NCBI RefSeq assembly: GCF_017068395.1
Contig: NZ_CP070619.1
Location: 5,146,001 to 5,210,000 of the forward strand
DNA length: 64,000 nucleotides
Direction: 5' to 3'
From: Rhodococcus pseudokoreensis
GTDB taxonomy: Bacteria > Actinomycetota > Actinomycetes > Mycobacteriales > Mycobacteriaceae
Position 1 is the stretch's first letter, and each line of letters begins with the position of its first letter. Positions 8,987 through 17,911 of this stretch are shown here, in pieces. Both the position numbers and the translations under genes were made by a program. Under the pieces are notes generated by a model. It saw only the letters and a program-made list of their open reading frames with translations. It was not told where the DNA came from and made no database searches.

Positions 8987-10477
8987 ATGACTACACAAGA
9001 AGTGCTTTCACCTCCCCGGCCCGACTTCATCGCCGGTAGAAAGAAGAACCTGATCGGTGGAAGGTGGGTCGACGCTACATCCGGAAGAAAAATAGATGTC
9101 GTCAATCCCGCTACCGGCGGAAAGATGTGCGAGATCGCAGCAAGTGACAGCACCGACATCGATCTCGCAGTATCGGCGGCGCGGTCGGCGTTCGAAGGTG
9201 AGTGGAGCCGGTGGACTCCGCATCAGCGCCGCAAGTTGATGTTGAAGATTCACGATCTCGTTCTGGAGAACTTCGAGGAACTGGCTCTGATCGAAACCCT
9301 CGACATGGGTGCTCCGCTGTCGCGAACGAAGGGGCTCGCAGAGTGGACCTCGCAAGTTCTGCACTTTTTCGCTTCACAGTGTGGCGCCGGAACCGTAGCG
9401 ACTCCGGAGAACTCGCTGCCAGGTGATTTTCTCACACTGCGAAGTCTTGCCCCTGTAGGTGTGGTGGGTGGCATCATCCCCTGGAATGGGCCGTTGATCG
9501 GTCTGTGGTGGATCTTCGGGCCGGCGCTCGCCACCGGTTGTACCGCGGTCCTCAAGCCCGCCGAAGACGCATCACTGTCGGTGCTACGCGTGGCGGAGTT
9601 GATGTCGGAAGCCGGTCTACCCGACGGCGTGATCAACGTTGTGACCGGATTCGGTCGAGACGCGGGACAGGCATTGGCGGAACACAAGGACATCGACCGA
9701 ATCGCGTTCACGGGGTCCATCGGCACAGCCCAGTCGATCGTCCGAGCCTCTGCAGGCAACCTCAAGCGTCTCCAGTTGGAACTGGGAGGCAAATCACCGG
9801 ACATCATTTTCGCGGATGCCGATCTGGACAAGGCCGTTCCAGGTGCGTCCATGGGCGTGTACACCAACAGCGGCCAGGTATGCGTCGCCGGCACACGCAT
9901 ACTCGTTCAGCGCTCGATCCACGACGAATTCGTGGAGCGAATGACAGAATTCACGAAAACGATCAAGGTCGGAGATGGACTGGACCCGAACACGCAACTC
10001 GGCCCACTCATCTCACAACGGCAACTCGACCGCGTCATGAACTATATCGACATCGGCGGAGGCGAAGGCGCTCAGTTGGCCAGCGGCGGTGGCCGACTCG
10101 GTGGAGCACTTGCGAACGGCTTCTTCGTGGAGCCAACCGTATTCGCGGGTGCGTCCAACGAGATGACGATCGCGCAGGAAGAAATTTTCGGTCCCGTCGC
10201 ATCGGTGATCCCATTCGACGAACCCGAAGACGCGCTGCGCATCGCCAACGACACACCCTTCGGACTGGCGGGTGGGGTGTGGACGCAAAACTTGGCTACT
10301 GCGCATAAGGTCTCACGCGGAATCAATGCGGGCACGGTATGGGTCAACTGCTACGGCGTACTCGATCCGGCCGTCGGATTCGGCGGCACAAAAATGAGCG
10401 GGTACGGCTGGAAGGGCGCCAAGGAGCATGTCGAAAGCTACCTCTATCCGCAAGCGGTCTACATCAACCTCGGTTGA
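8987..10477 (+). CDS. Aldehyde dehydrogenase family protein
   Basis: This 496-residue enzyme has full family length. The general base is the glutamate of LELGGKSPD (about residue 265) and the nucleophile is the cysteine of NSGQVCVAGTR (about 299). The NAD-binding FTGSIGTAQS segment lies between residues 240 and 255. The ATG at 8987 has an AGAAGGAG site about seven bases upstream; the frame is open farther left but without a better start. It is the last gene of the HyuAB operon, 62 bases after the alcohol dehydrogenase and before a strong terminator. It probably oxidises the aldehyde made by that enzyme, although HyuAB chemistry could precede or follow. Confidence 0.93.
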   Translation: MTTQEVLSPPRPDFIAGRKKNLIGGRWVDATSGRKIDVVNPATGGKMCEIAASDSTDIDLAVSAARSAFEGEWSRWTPHQRRKLMLKIHDLVLENFEELALIETLDMGAPLSRTKGLAEWTSQVLHFFASQCGAGTVATPENSLPGDFLTLRSLAPVGVVGGIIPWNGPLIGLWWIFGPALATGCTAVLKPAEDASLSVLRVAELMSEAGLPDGVINVVTGFGRDAGQALAEHKDIDRIAFTGSIGTAQSIVRASAGNLKRLQLELGGKSPDIIFADADLDKAVPGASMGVYTNSGQVCVAGTRILVQRSIHDEFVERMTEFTKTIKVGDGLDPNTQLGPLISQRQLDRVMNYIDIGGGEGAQLASGGGRLGGALANGFFVEPTVFAGASNEMTIAQEEIFGPVASVIPFDEPEDALRIANDTPFGLAGGVWTQNLATAHKVSRGINAGTVWVNCYGVLDPAVGFGGTKMSGYGWKGAKEHVESYLYPQAVYINLG

Positions 10478-10522
10478 TGGGGTAAGGGTGTAGTCCGATC
10501 AGGCTGCGGATTCTTCCGAGGA

Positions 10523-10561
10523 GTCAGACCCGCCGACGCACGCGCCGTCGGCGGGTCTGAC
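10523..10561 (+). terminator. Strong hairpin terminator after the HyuAB operon
   Basis: A perfect 16-base stem (10523-10538 with 10546-10561) with a 7-base loop CACGCGC begins 45 bases after the aldehyde dehydrogenase stop. No long U-run follows. The remaining 160 bases up to the next gene show no coding pattern; a GAGGT ribosome site is at 10711. Confidence 0.8.
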
Positions 10562-10724
10562 TTCATCGAAGCGCGGGCGCAAACTCCCCCTTTCGGACGA
10601 TGCGCAATACGAGCAGCGGCAGATGCACGGCAACACAGCGATGAGATTCACTGTCAAACAGCCCGACGATGATTTTCACAGCTACGACCCCAGATTCTGT
10701 TCACCGGAATGAGGTAACTATCAC

Positions 10725-12155
10725 ATGATGATCGAGCACCATCAGCATTTTATCGGTGGGAAGCTAGTGGACTCACGCTCCGCTGGTCGCATCACAGTGA
10801 TCGACCCGGCCACGGAAGAGGTCATCGGGGTGATCGCCGACGGTGACGGCAGTGACATCGCAGCAGCCGTCGGAGAAGCCGAAGCGGCCGCCCCGGCCTG
10901 GGCGGCGAAGAGCCCCGCCGAACGCGCGACCGTGTTGCGGGCGATCGCCGATGCCTTCGAATTGCGGATGGATGAGATCTCGGCACTGGTCACCAGGCAG
11001 AACGGAACGCCGATCTCGATCGCCCGAGCCATGCAGTCCCAGGTGCCCGTGGTTTACCGCTACTTCGCCGATCTCGCCGACGCCTTCGAACCAGAAGAAC
11101 TGGTGGAAACCGCCAGTGGTGATGCGATCGTTCGGCGAGAGCCGGTCGGCGTGGTCGGCGCGATCATCCCGTGGAACGGTCCGCAGCCATTGACCGCCTG
11201 GAAGCTGGGTCCGGCATTGGCGGCGGGCTGCACGGTGGTGATCAAGCCGGCGCAGGAGACATCGCTCGATGCGTTCATTCTCGCCCAGATTCTGACCGAG
11301 GCGAACGTTCCCGACGGTGTGGTCAACATCGTCACCGGAGGACGACAAACGGGCGCGGCCTTGGTTGCCGATCAAGGCGTTCGAAAGATTGCATTCACCG
11401 GTTCCACCCGCGCGGGTCGGGCAATCGCCGCCGAATGTGCAGCTCAACTCAAGCGCGTGACTCTGGAACTGGGCGGCAAGTCCGCCGGAATTCTTCTGGA
11501 TGATGTCAACCTCGATGTTTTCCGGCCGCTCGTAATGTCGGCGTGCTCGCCGAACACCGGCCAGACCTGCCGCGCACTGACCAGAGTGCTGGTGCCCTCG
11601 TCCCGTCACGATGAGATCGTCGAAATGCTGAAGGAGACGCTGAGCTCGATCCCTCAAGGCGATCCCAGCGATCCGGTGAACATGTTCGGGCCGTTGGTCA
11701 ATGCTCCCCAGCGTGAACGGGTCGAGTCGTACATTGCCCTCGGCCGCGCGGAGGGCGCCACTGTGGTTTTGGGTGGTGGACGACCCGAAGGTCTGGAGCG
11801 GGGCTATTTCGTGGAGCCGACCATTTTCACCGACGTCACCAACAACATGCGCATCGCGCGTGAGGAGATTTTCGGCCCTGTATTGGCAGTGATGTCGTAC
11901 GAGACGGTCGACGAAGCCGTGGCGATCGCCAACGATTCCGAGTATGGCCTGGGCGGTGGGGTGTTCTCCGCAGATCGTGAGAAGGCCACCGAGGTGGCGC
12001 GGCGGATTGTGAGCGGCAGCGTGGGGATCAATACCTCGACACTGCCGATCGAAACCCCGTTCGGTGGGGTGAAGAATAGCGGGATGGGGCGCGAGCTCGG
12101 CCCACAGGCGCTCGACGCCTATCTCGAGTACAAGACCCTGTTCCGCGCCAAGTGA
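10725..12155 (+). CDS. Aldehyde dehydrogenase family protein
   Basis: This 476-residue enzyme contains LELGGKSAG with the general-base glutamate (about residue 248) and NTGQTCRALTR with the catalytic cysteine (about 282). The C-terminal segment PFGGVKNSGMGRELG is typical of aldehyde dehydrogenases of this size. Two adjacent ATG codons (10725 and 10728) follow a GAGGT site; either may start. A terminator separates it from the upstream operon and it ends 69 bases before the convergent LuxR gene, so it appears to be a single-gene unit. It is distinct from the enzyme at 8987-10477, so a second aldehyde substrate is likely. Confidence 0.92.
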   Translation: MMIEHHQHFIGGKLVDSRSAGRITVIDPATEEVIGVIADGDGSDIAAAVGEAEAAAPAWAAKSPAERATVLRAIADAFELRMDEISALVTRQNGTPISIARAMQSQVPVVYRYFADLADAFEPEELVETASGDAIVRREPVGVVGAIIPWNGPQPLTAWKLGPALAAGCTVVIKPAQETSLDAFILAQILTEANVPDGVVNIVTGGRQTGAALVADQGVRKIAFTGSTRAGRAIAAECAAQLKRVTLELGGKSAGILLDDVNLDVFRPLVMSACSPNTGQTCRALTRVLVPSSRHDEIVEMLKETLSSIPQGDPSDPVNMFGPLVNAPQRERVESYIALGRAEGATVVLGGGRPEGLERGYFVEPTIFTDVTNNMRIAREEIFGPVLAVMSYETVDEAVAIANDSEYGLGGGVFSADREKATEVARRIVSGSVGINTSTLPIETPFGGVKNSGMGRELGPQALDAYLEYKTLFRAK

Positions 12156-12224
12156 CGATGCGGCGGGGGGCGATCGACCTCGCCTCCACCGTCGTTCGGG
12201 ATGCTTCGGAGCCGTGCACACGCG

Positions 12225-13289
12225 TCAGCGTCGCAGCCAATACGCCACCGCTTCGGCGCGGTTGCCGGCATCCAGCTTGCGCAGGATATGCGTGATGTGG
12301 GTCTTGACGGTGCCTTCGGAGATCGTCAGGCGGCGGGCGATCATGCGATTGCTGTCGCCGGCTGCCATCCGCTCGAGTACTTCGACTTCGCGGCCGGACA
12401 GACCGTATGAGGAATTGTGTACAGTCGGCGAGACTGCGCCTCCGGTGAGGTCGGACAGTGTGGTGGTGAGCGCCGACACTCGTTCCAGCACGGTAGCCCG
12501 GGCCAGTGCGTGGCCGAGACCCTCGCCGAAAAGGTTGAGGATTGACTGATCGGTGTTGTCGACTGGACGACGTGCATAGTAAGCGTCGGCATGGACCAAA
12601 CCCATGACCCGCCCGCCCACGTTGATCGGCGCGACCCCGTAGGACGTGCACCCGGATATCGCCACGAGTGTGCGATCCACCCTGGGGTTGTCCTGTACGT
12701 CGTAGACGAGACCGGGTTCACCACGGTCAACGACGTCCGACTCCACCAGAGTGCCGTCCAGGGTCGGCGGATGTTCTCTTCCGGCGGCCACCATTTCGTC
12801 GGCGAGGCGAGGGTCCTTCTCGATTACCATCGTGTGCAGATTCCAGCGCCCGCGTTCCACAGTGGAGATCAGGGCGCGGTCGAAACCGATGGTGATTACT
12901 TCCTCAGCGGCGCTTCCGAGTAACTCGTCGACTGTCTTGGCGGACTGTAATCGTACGAGGGAGCGGTGGATCGACCGCATCACTTCGACGCTCGCCGCCA
13001 CGCGCGACTCGTTGACGCGGCTTTCGAGATTGCGGACGGAGCCGAGCAGTGAAGTCAAGCAACTAATTCGGCCAGGAGTAGTCGTGGGCGGAAGCTGGGT
13101 GAGCTCGCCGAGAGCGACCGTCCACACACGATCGAGTATTCGCTTCGCCGACTCTGTGGACATCGCCCCGTATTCGATGAAGGGGCGGTCGAGGACCGCT
13201 TCGGCGTGCATGCCCACTGACCGGACCTCTGCGTACAGGTCCGGAGACAGTATGCCGTCGTGCACGGGGTGGTTATCACTCGATCGCAT
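12225..13289 (-). CDS. LuxR family regulator with GAF-like sensor domain
   Basis: This 354-residue regulator has a central GAF-like domain (about residues 80-240) and a C-terminal LuxR helix-turn-helix (about 285-350). The latter contains LSGREVEVLERMAAG and the recognition-helix region SEGTVKTHITHILRKL. The ATG at 13289 is chosen because a GGAGG site lies eight bases upstream; a GTG five codons earlier would place that site inside the gene. It diverges from the ABC transporter operon across 280 bases that contain the AT-rich dyad at 13334-13345. It is the likely regulator of the transporter operon. The ligand is unknown and there is no receiver domain, so it is not a classical two-component response regulator. 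Confidence 0.9.
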   Translation of the reverse strand: MRSSDNHPVHDGILSPDLYAEVRSVGMHAEAVLDRPFIEYGAMSTESAKRILDRVWTVALGELTQLPPTTTPGRISCLTSLLGSVRNLESRVNESRVAASVEVMRSIHRSLVRLQSAKTVDELLGSAAEEVITIGFDRALISTVERGRWNLHTMVIEKDPRLADEMVAAGREHPPTLDGTLVESDVVDRGEPGLVYDVQDNPRVDRTLVAISGCTSYGVAPINVGGRVMGLVHADAYYARRPVDNTDQSILNLFGEGLGHALARATVLERVSALTTTLSDLTGGAVSPTVHNSSYGLSGREVEVLERMAAGDSNRMIARRLTISEGTVKTHITHILRKLDAGNRAEAVAYWLRR

Positions 13290-13333
13290 GACCACAGCCT
13301 CCACGTCGCCTCAGGGCGTGTTTCATATCACAG

Positions 13334-13345
13334 ATAATATACTAT
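13334..13345. promoter_or_regulatory. AT-rich dyad (ATNATRYATNAT family)
   Basis: ATAATATACTAT, one position off the consensus dyad, lies 45 bases upstream of the LuxR start and upstream of the divergent ABC operon. The remainder of the divergent region holds only a short open frame ending at the permease start. Confidence 0.45.
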
Positions 13346-13514
13346 ACGCGATCTAAAACATCGTCCGTAGGTCGTACTGAAGATCGAACCCACGGCAGAT
13401 GTCGCCCGATGTGTCTGGCTTCACACTGATTGTCACCACTTGGCCCTCCGGCCGCCACAGCGCACTCCCCGCCAGAACCCGAAGGGTGTGCCGTCGCCGG
13501 ACTCGGAGACGGAC

Positions 13515-13574
13515 ATGACCGATGAACAGCTGTCGCTGAGCCACGCCCCACCCACAGACCAGGAGATGACATGA
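13515..13574 (+). CDS. Possible 19-codon leader peptide before the ABC permease
   Basis: ATG at 13515 opens a 19-residue frame (MTDEQLSLSHAPPTDQEMT) whose TGA stop overlaps the permease ATG at 13571 in the sequence ACATGA. A GGAG lies about six bases upstream. The frame also contains the AGGAG site used by the permease. It could couple translation of the operon or be chance; no conserved function is claimed. Confidence 0.3.
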   Translation: MTDEQLSLSHAPPTDQEMT

Positions 13575-14584
13575 CCGCAGCCCTTACCGAGCGACCCCGG
13601 GTCTCGCTCCGGGCCAGGATCGGGTCGTTCGACCAGGCATACCTGGTCCTGGCGATCACCTTGGTACTGGTACTTGTCGGCGGTGCCACCACCGAGAACT
13701 TCCTTACCACAGGGAACTTGAGCACCATCCTCAATCTCTCCGCTGCGTTCGGCATCATGGCAGTCGGGCAGGCGATCGTAGTGATCGGAAAGGGTCTCGA
13801 CCTGTCGATCGCTGGAATCGGTCTCGGCTGCGCCCAGGCCACCCTCGCGCTGATGAACCAGGGGTGGGGACAGTGGGAGGCCGTCGGGGCGATGATTTTG
13901 CTCGCGGCGTTCATCGGATTGGTCAACGGTGTAATCATCGCTTTTGTCGAGGTTCCGGCGTTGTTCGTCACGCTGGCCACCGGAATGCTGGCGATAGGGG
14001 GGATCGGGATACTGATCCTCGACCAGAACGTGTACTCAGTTCCGGCGGACTCTGTGCTGGCCGAGCTGAGCGGTACCGCGTTCTGGTCGGTTCCGCGGCC
14101 AGTGTTGATTGCGGCGATCATCTTCCTCGCGGCATGGCTGTTCATCACCTTTACTACACCGGGCCGGCTCATCCGGGCGATGGGCGACAACTTCGCCACT
14201 GCCCGGTCCTCCGGCGCCCCGGTACGTCCTCTGCAGGTGCTCACCTACGTAGTGTCCGCGCTCCTGGCCGCGTTGGCCGGATTCGTCACCGTCGCAATCC
14301 AGGGCAGTATCCAGACCACATCCAGCTCGTTCGACCCGATCCTGTTCACCGCGTTGACGGTGGTGGTGATCGGCGGTGTCTCGTTGTCGGGTGGTCGCGG
14401 AACTGTCCTCGGAGTACTGGCCGGTGCGCTATTCGTCGGCATATTGAACAGCTTGCTGGTCATGCACGGACTGTCCACCGCGGTGCAGGACCTCATCCGG
14501 GGAGCGGTTCTGCTCGGCGCCATCGGCTTCGACGCCTGGCTGCATCCACGCAACGACGAGACCGACAAGTCCGGTGAGCTCTGA
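13571..14584 (+). CDS. Sugar-type ABC transporter permease (CUT2/RbsC-like)
   Basis: This 337-residue membrane protein resembles RbsC-type permeases. It has about eight to ten hydrophobic segments, the GKGLDLSIAGIG motif after the first pairs of helices and the GGVSLSGGRGTVLGVLAGAL motif near the C-terminus, both hallmarks of the family. An AGGAG site lies just upstream of the ATG. It is the first clear gene of an operon encoding a complete importer: lipoprotein, second permease fused to a propeller, free propeller, ATPase and a zinc alcohol dehydrogenase. Two different permease genes imply a heterodimeric channel. The substrate is probably a sugar, polyol or lactone-like compound, inferred from the family and neighbours. 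Confidence 0.92.
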   Translation: MTAALTERPRVSLRARIGSFDQAYLVLAITLVLVLVGGATTENFLTTGNLSTILNLSAAFGIMAVGQAIVVIGKGLDLSIAGIGLGCAQATLALMNQGWGQWEAVGAMILLAAFIGLVNGVIIAFVEVPALFVTLATGMLAIGGIGILILDQNVYSVPADSVLAELSGTAFWSVPRPVLIAAIIFLAAWLFITFTTPGRLIRAMGDNFATARSSGAPVRPLQVLTYVVSALLAALAGFVTVAIQGSIQTTSSSFDPILFTALTVVVIGGVSLSGGRGTVLGVLAGALFVGILNSLLVMHGLSTAVQDLIRGAVLLGAIGFDAWLHPRNDETDKSGEL

Positions 14585-14634
14585 CGCCGCGCCGGCGTCG
14601 CTCCCCGAAAATCATCCCAACGTAGGAGAACCAC

Positions 14635-15714
14635 ATGTCATCACACAGGAAGTGGACAGGTGTCGGTGCGGTACTGCTCGCAGTCGGCATGATCGCCGGC
14701 TGCACAGTGAACACCGGCGCCGAAGCCGGAACCGGCGGTGAGCGAGGCGACGGGCAGGGCTTCGGCGCCAACGTCGAGTTGCTGCCGGCACGGCAGAAAG
14801 TACAGGACATCATGCAGGGCAAACGGGTTGCATTCGTTCCGATGCTCTACAAGGGGTATCAGCTCACCGAAAACTGGGGCACGTCGCTCACACGTTCGCT
14901 CGAGGCCTCCGGAGCCCAGGTCACCATCCACGATCCGAACTTCGACCCCGATCGCATGCTGGCGATCCTCAACGACATAATCGCGCGGAAACAGGCCGAT
15001 GTGCTGGTGCTGCAGAGTTCGGCGCAGGGACTGTTGGACAACGTCATTGAACGTGCAGCGCAGGCAGGTATCTACACCGTGGTGTTGAACATGATGTCCA
15101 CCCGGCTCAGCGACGCGTTCGTCGGCGTCGATGTATACGGTGCAGCCCAAGCGATCACCAAGCGGGCCGTCGCGGATTGTAACGCCCGCGGCACCACCAA
15201 GAAGCTGTCGATCATCGACGGCATGGGCAATGATCCGGCGTCCCTGCTGTGGAACGCCGGTATCAAGGATGTCGCCGAGCACGAGGGCTACGAGGTACAG
15301 ATCAGCCATTCGCAGTTCGACAATTCCAAGGCACAGGCGGCGGCCGAGGCGGCGATGCAGCAGAACGGCAACGATCTGTGCGGCTTCCTGGTCACCTTCG
15401 ACCTGAACGCGGTATCGGTCGGACAGTCGGTGAAGGCCGCCGAGAGCCGCGGGCAGATTCAGCCCGCCGCGATCGGGGTGTACACCCTGGACGCGAACTC
15501 GGCGACCTGCGAGGAACTCAAACGCGGCACGGTTACCGCCACAGCGGCGTACGACGTTCAGGGTATCGGGGCTGCAGGCGCGGTGGCGGTGCAGAACCTC
15601 CTCATCAACGGCGCGCCCGCGGGGAGCCGCCATGACGTGGGCTACGTCTCGTACCACGTGGTGGACGGCAAGACCGCCGACGAGACGACCATCGCCTGCT
15701 ACCGGTCCAACTAG
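14635..15714 (+). CDS. ABC transporter substrate-binding lipoprotein
   Basis: This 359-residue protein is the extracytoplasmic ligand receptor of the importer. The N-terminus has a positively charged start, a hydrophobic stretch and a lipobox ending IAGC with the lipidated cysteine at residue 23. The body is of the periplasmic-binding-protein type used by ribose and xylose systems, with segments such as DVLVLQSSAQGLLDNVIERA and FVGVDVYGAAQAI. The start has a TAGGAG site. It lies 50 bases after the first permease and 10 bases before the second. The substrate is not recognisable. Confidence 0.9.
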   Translation: MSSHRKWTGVGAVLLAVGMIAGCTVNTGAEAGTGGERGDGQGFGANVELLPARQKVQDIMQGKRVAFVPMLYKGYQLTENWGTSLTRSLEASGAQVTIHDPNFDPDRMLAILNDIIARKQADVLVLQSSAQGLLDNVIERAAQAGIYTVVLNMMSTRLSDAFVGVDVYGAAQAITKRAVADCNARGTTKKLSIIDGMGNDPASLLWNAGIKDVAEHEGYEVQISHSQFDNSKAQAAAEAAMQQNGNDLCGFLVTFDLNAVSVGQSVKAAESRGQIQPAAIGVYTLDANSATCEELKRGTVTATAAYDVQGIGAAGAVAVQNLLINGAPAGSRHDVGYVSYHVVDGKTADETTIACYRSN

Positions 15715-15724
15715 GAGTCGACGA

Positions 15725-17911
15725 ATGACGACGACCACACTCCGCCGCGGACCCAATCCGCTTCGCCGGGGAATCGACGCCTACCGGATGACCGGGGGCC
15801 GGGCCTTCGATCGGATCGCCCGCTACCGCGCCGTATCCGATCTGTTCGAGAAACGCTGGATGGAGGGCGCAGTGCCGTTGGTGCTGGCACTGCTGCTGTG
15901 TTTCACAGTGATCGCCACGACCGATGTAGGCACCGCGAACGCACCGCTCGCCATCGACGACGTCGCCGAATGGGGATTGCTCGCCATCGGTCTGACGGTG
16001 GTGCTGGTCGCCGGCGGCATCGATCTTTCCATCGGTTCCATAGTCGGTCTGTGCTCGATGTTCGCACTGATCTCCGACCGGGTCTGGTACTGGCCGCCGG
16101 GATGGGTGATCCCTGCAACCGTGATTCTCGGTGCGTTGCTCGGTTCGGTCAACGGGTATCTCATCGCCTTCCTGCGTATGCGGCCGTTCATCACCACCCT
16201 GGTAACGCTCATTGCATTCGGTGGTGCAGCAGTGGCCCTGCAGAACGCGCACACCACTCGGATTGGGATCGCGCGCCCGGCGCTGGTGTGGGACGCCATC
16301 CCCTACGGCAAGATCATTGGCATCCCGACAGCGTGGTTCACTTTCCTGTGCGTGCTCGTGGTCGCACACGTGATGCTCACTCGTTCGCGCTGGGGATGGT
16401 GGGTCACCGCTACCGGATCCGACCGCCGGTCCGCCCGCCGCAACGGCATCCCCGTGCGCGCGGTGACGTTCTGGGCCTACGTGCTTTCCGGGTCGATGGC
16501 AGGCAGCGCCGCCATCCTGACCACCGCCCGGCTGAGTCGCACGGATGCGGCGATCGGACGCGGTTGGGAACTCATCGTGCTTACCGCGGTCGTACTAGGC
16601 GGAGTCAGCCTCAAGGGCGGTCGCGGGTCGGTCCTGCGTGCCACCGTCGGCGTCATCGTCGTGGCCGTCATCCGGCAGGCAACCATCGCCGAAGGACTCG
16701 ATTTCAACTACTACACGGTGATCCTCGCCGCAGCGCTGCTCGCCTTCACCATCCTCGACCTGCAGTGGGGAAAGTACCGCCGACGTGCGGTGGAGAAGCT
16801 CAAGATCGATCCGGCGCGCGTGCGACTCGGCCCGCTGACCGATGTCACAGCGCCAGGCACCGTCTGGACTCCGAACTGCGCGTTGACCGACGCACCGCCT
16901 GTGGGACTTGGCAAAATCCGGGGCGCCGAGGCGTGTGCCGTCGACCCCGAGGGCAACATCTACGCCGGTGACCAGCGCGGCTGGATATGGCGCTTCCGGG
17001 GACCGGAGGACACCGAGGGGGAGATCTTCTCGCGCACCGGAGGCTTCCCTTGCGGGCACGCATGGGACCGGGAGGGACGGATGCTGGTGGCGGTCGGCGG
17101 CATGGGCGTCTACCGCATCGACGCTGACGGGGAGCCGCAGATGGTGGCGAACCGAGTCTCACGGAGCCCGTTGTCGTTGGTCGACGACTCCGGTCTGCGT
17201 GCTGTCGACGACCTGGACGTGGCACCCGACGGAGCGATCTACGCCTCGGACTTTTCTATCCGCAACAATTCCACCGACTTCCTCCTGGAACTGGTGGAGT
17301 TCCGCCCGAACGGCCGGTTGATCAAAATCGCTCCGAACGGGAAGGCGGAGGTCGTGGCCTCGAACTTTGTGTTCCCGAACGGTGTATGCACCGCGCACGA
17401 CGGCGAATCGATTCTCGTCTCCAGCACGGGATTGTGCCGGGTCGATCGGCTGTGGATCTCCGGCCCGAAGGAGGGCCAGCTCGAGCCGGTCCTGGAGAAT
17501 CTGCCGGGCTATCCGGACAACATCCACCGTTCGTCGGACGGAAATTACTGGATGCCCCTGGTGGCATTGCGGACTCCGATGTCGGATCTGCTCAACCGCT
17601 ATCCGGAGGTGCGGCGGCGGATGACGCGCGAGGTCTCGCTGGACAACTGGATGGTGCCGCAGCTCAACGTCTCCTGCATCGTCAAGTTCTCCGACAACGG
17701 AGAGATCATTGCCGTCAAGTGGGACAAGAGCCTGAAGAACTATCCGATGGTGACAGCCGCGACCGAGCGGGACGGCTACCTCTACTTCGCCGGCGTTTCG
17801 AACAACCGGTTGGGCCGACTCGAGCTCGACCCCGACGAGGTCGGCACTATCGACACCAACCTGGTGCCCGGCACGTTCGGCACCCGGACCGCCGCGGAGG
17901 TGGGCTCATGA
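15725..17911 (+). CDS. ABC permease fused to a strictosidine-synthase/SMP-30-like beta-propeller
   Basis: This 728-residue protein has two parts. Residues 1-~350 form an RbsC-like permease with the GGIDLSIGS motif (about 97-105) and GGVSLKGGRGSVL near residue 300. Residues ~375-715 form a soluble six-bladed propeller of the SMP-30/strictosidine-synthase type, with NGVCTAHDGESILVSSTG and GPKEGQ...NLPGYPDNI around 555-600. RbsC-type permeases end in the cytoplasm, so the propeller should be cytoplasmic. The ATG at 15725 has an AGGAG site and the frame is continuous, with no frameshift. The stop overlaps the next gene by four bases. The propeller may be a lactonase or a substrate-binding module coupled to uptake; that is inference. 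Confidence 0.88.
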   Translation: MTTTTLRRGPNPLRRGIDAYRMTGGRAFDRIARYRAVSDLFEKRWMEGAVPLVLALLLCFTVIATTDVGTANAPLAIDDVAEWGLLAIGLTVVLVAGGIDLSIGSIVGLCSMFALISDRVWYWPPGWVIPATVILGALLGSVNGYLIAFLRMRPFITTLVTLIAFGGAAVALQNAHTTRIGIARPALVWDAIPYGKIIGIPTAWFTFLCVLVVAHVMLTRSRWGWWVTATGSDRRSARRNGIPVRAVTFWAYVLSGSMAGSAAILTTARLSRTDAAIGRGWELIVLTAVVLGGVSLKGGRGSVLRATVGVIVVAVIRQATIAEGLDFNYYTVILAAALLAFTILDLQWGKYRRRAVEKLKIDPARVRLGPLTDVTAPGTVWTPNCALTDAPPVGLGKIRGAEACAVDPEGNIYAGDQRGWIWRFRGPEDTEGEIFSRTGGFPCGHAWDREGRMLVAVGGMGVYRIDADGEPQMVANRVSRSPLSLVDDSGLRAVDDLDVAPDGAIYASDFSIRNNSTDFLLELVEFRPNGRLIKIAPNGKAEVVASNFVFPNGVCTAHDGESILVSSTGLCRVDRLWISGPKEGQLEPVLENLPGYPDNIHRSSDGNYWMPLVALRTPMSDLLNRYPEVRRRMTREVSLDNWMVPQLNVSCIVKFSDNGEIIAVKWDKSLKNYPMVTAATERDGYLYFAGVSNNRLGRLELDPDEVGTIDTNLVPGTFGTRTAAEVGS

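Noticed and set aside
17386..17907. An N-terminal extension of the free propeller protein
   Set aside because: The open frame continues upstream inside the fusion gene in another phase and is arginine-rich without homology. ATG 17908 overlaps the preceding stop as expected for coupled genes.
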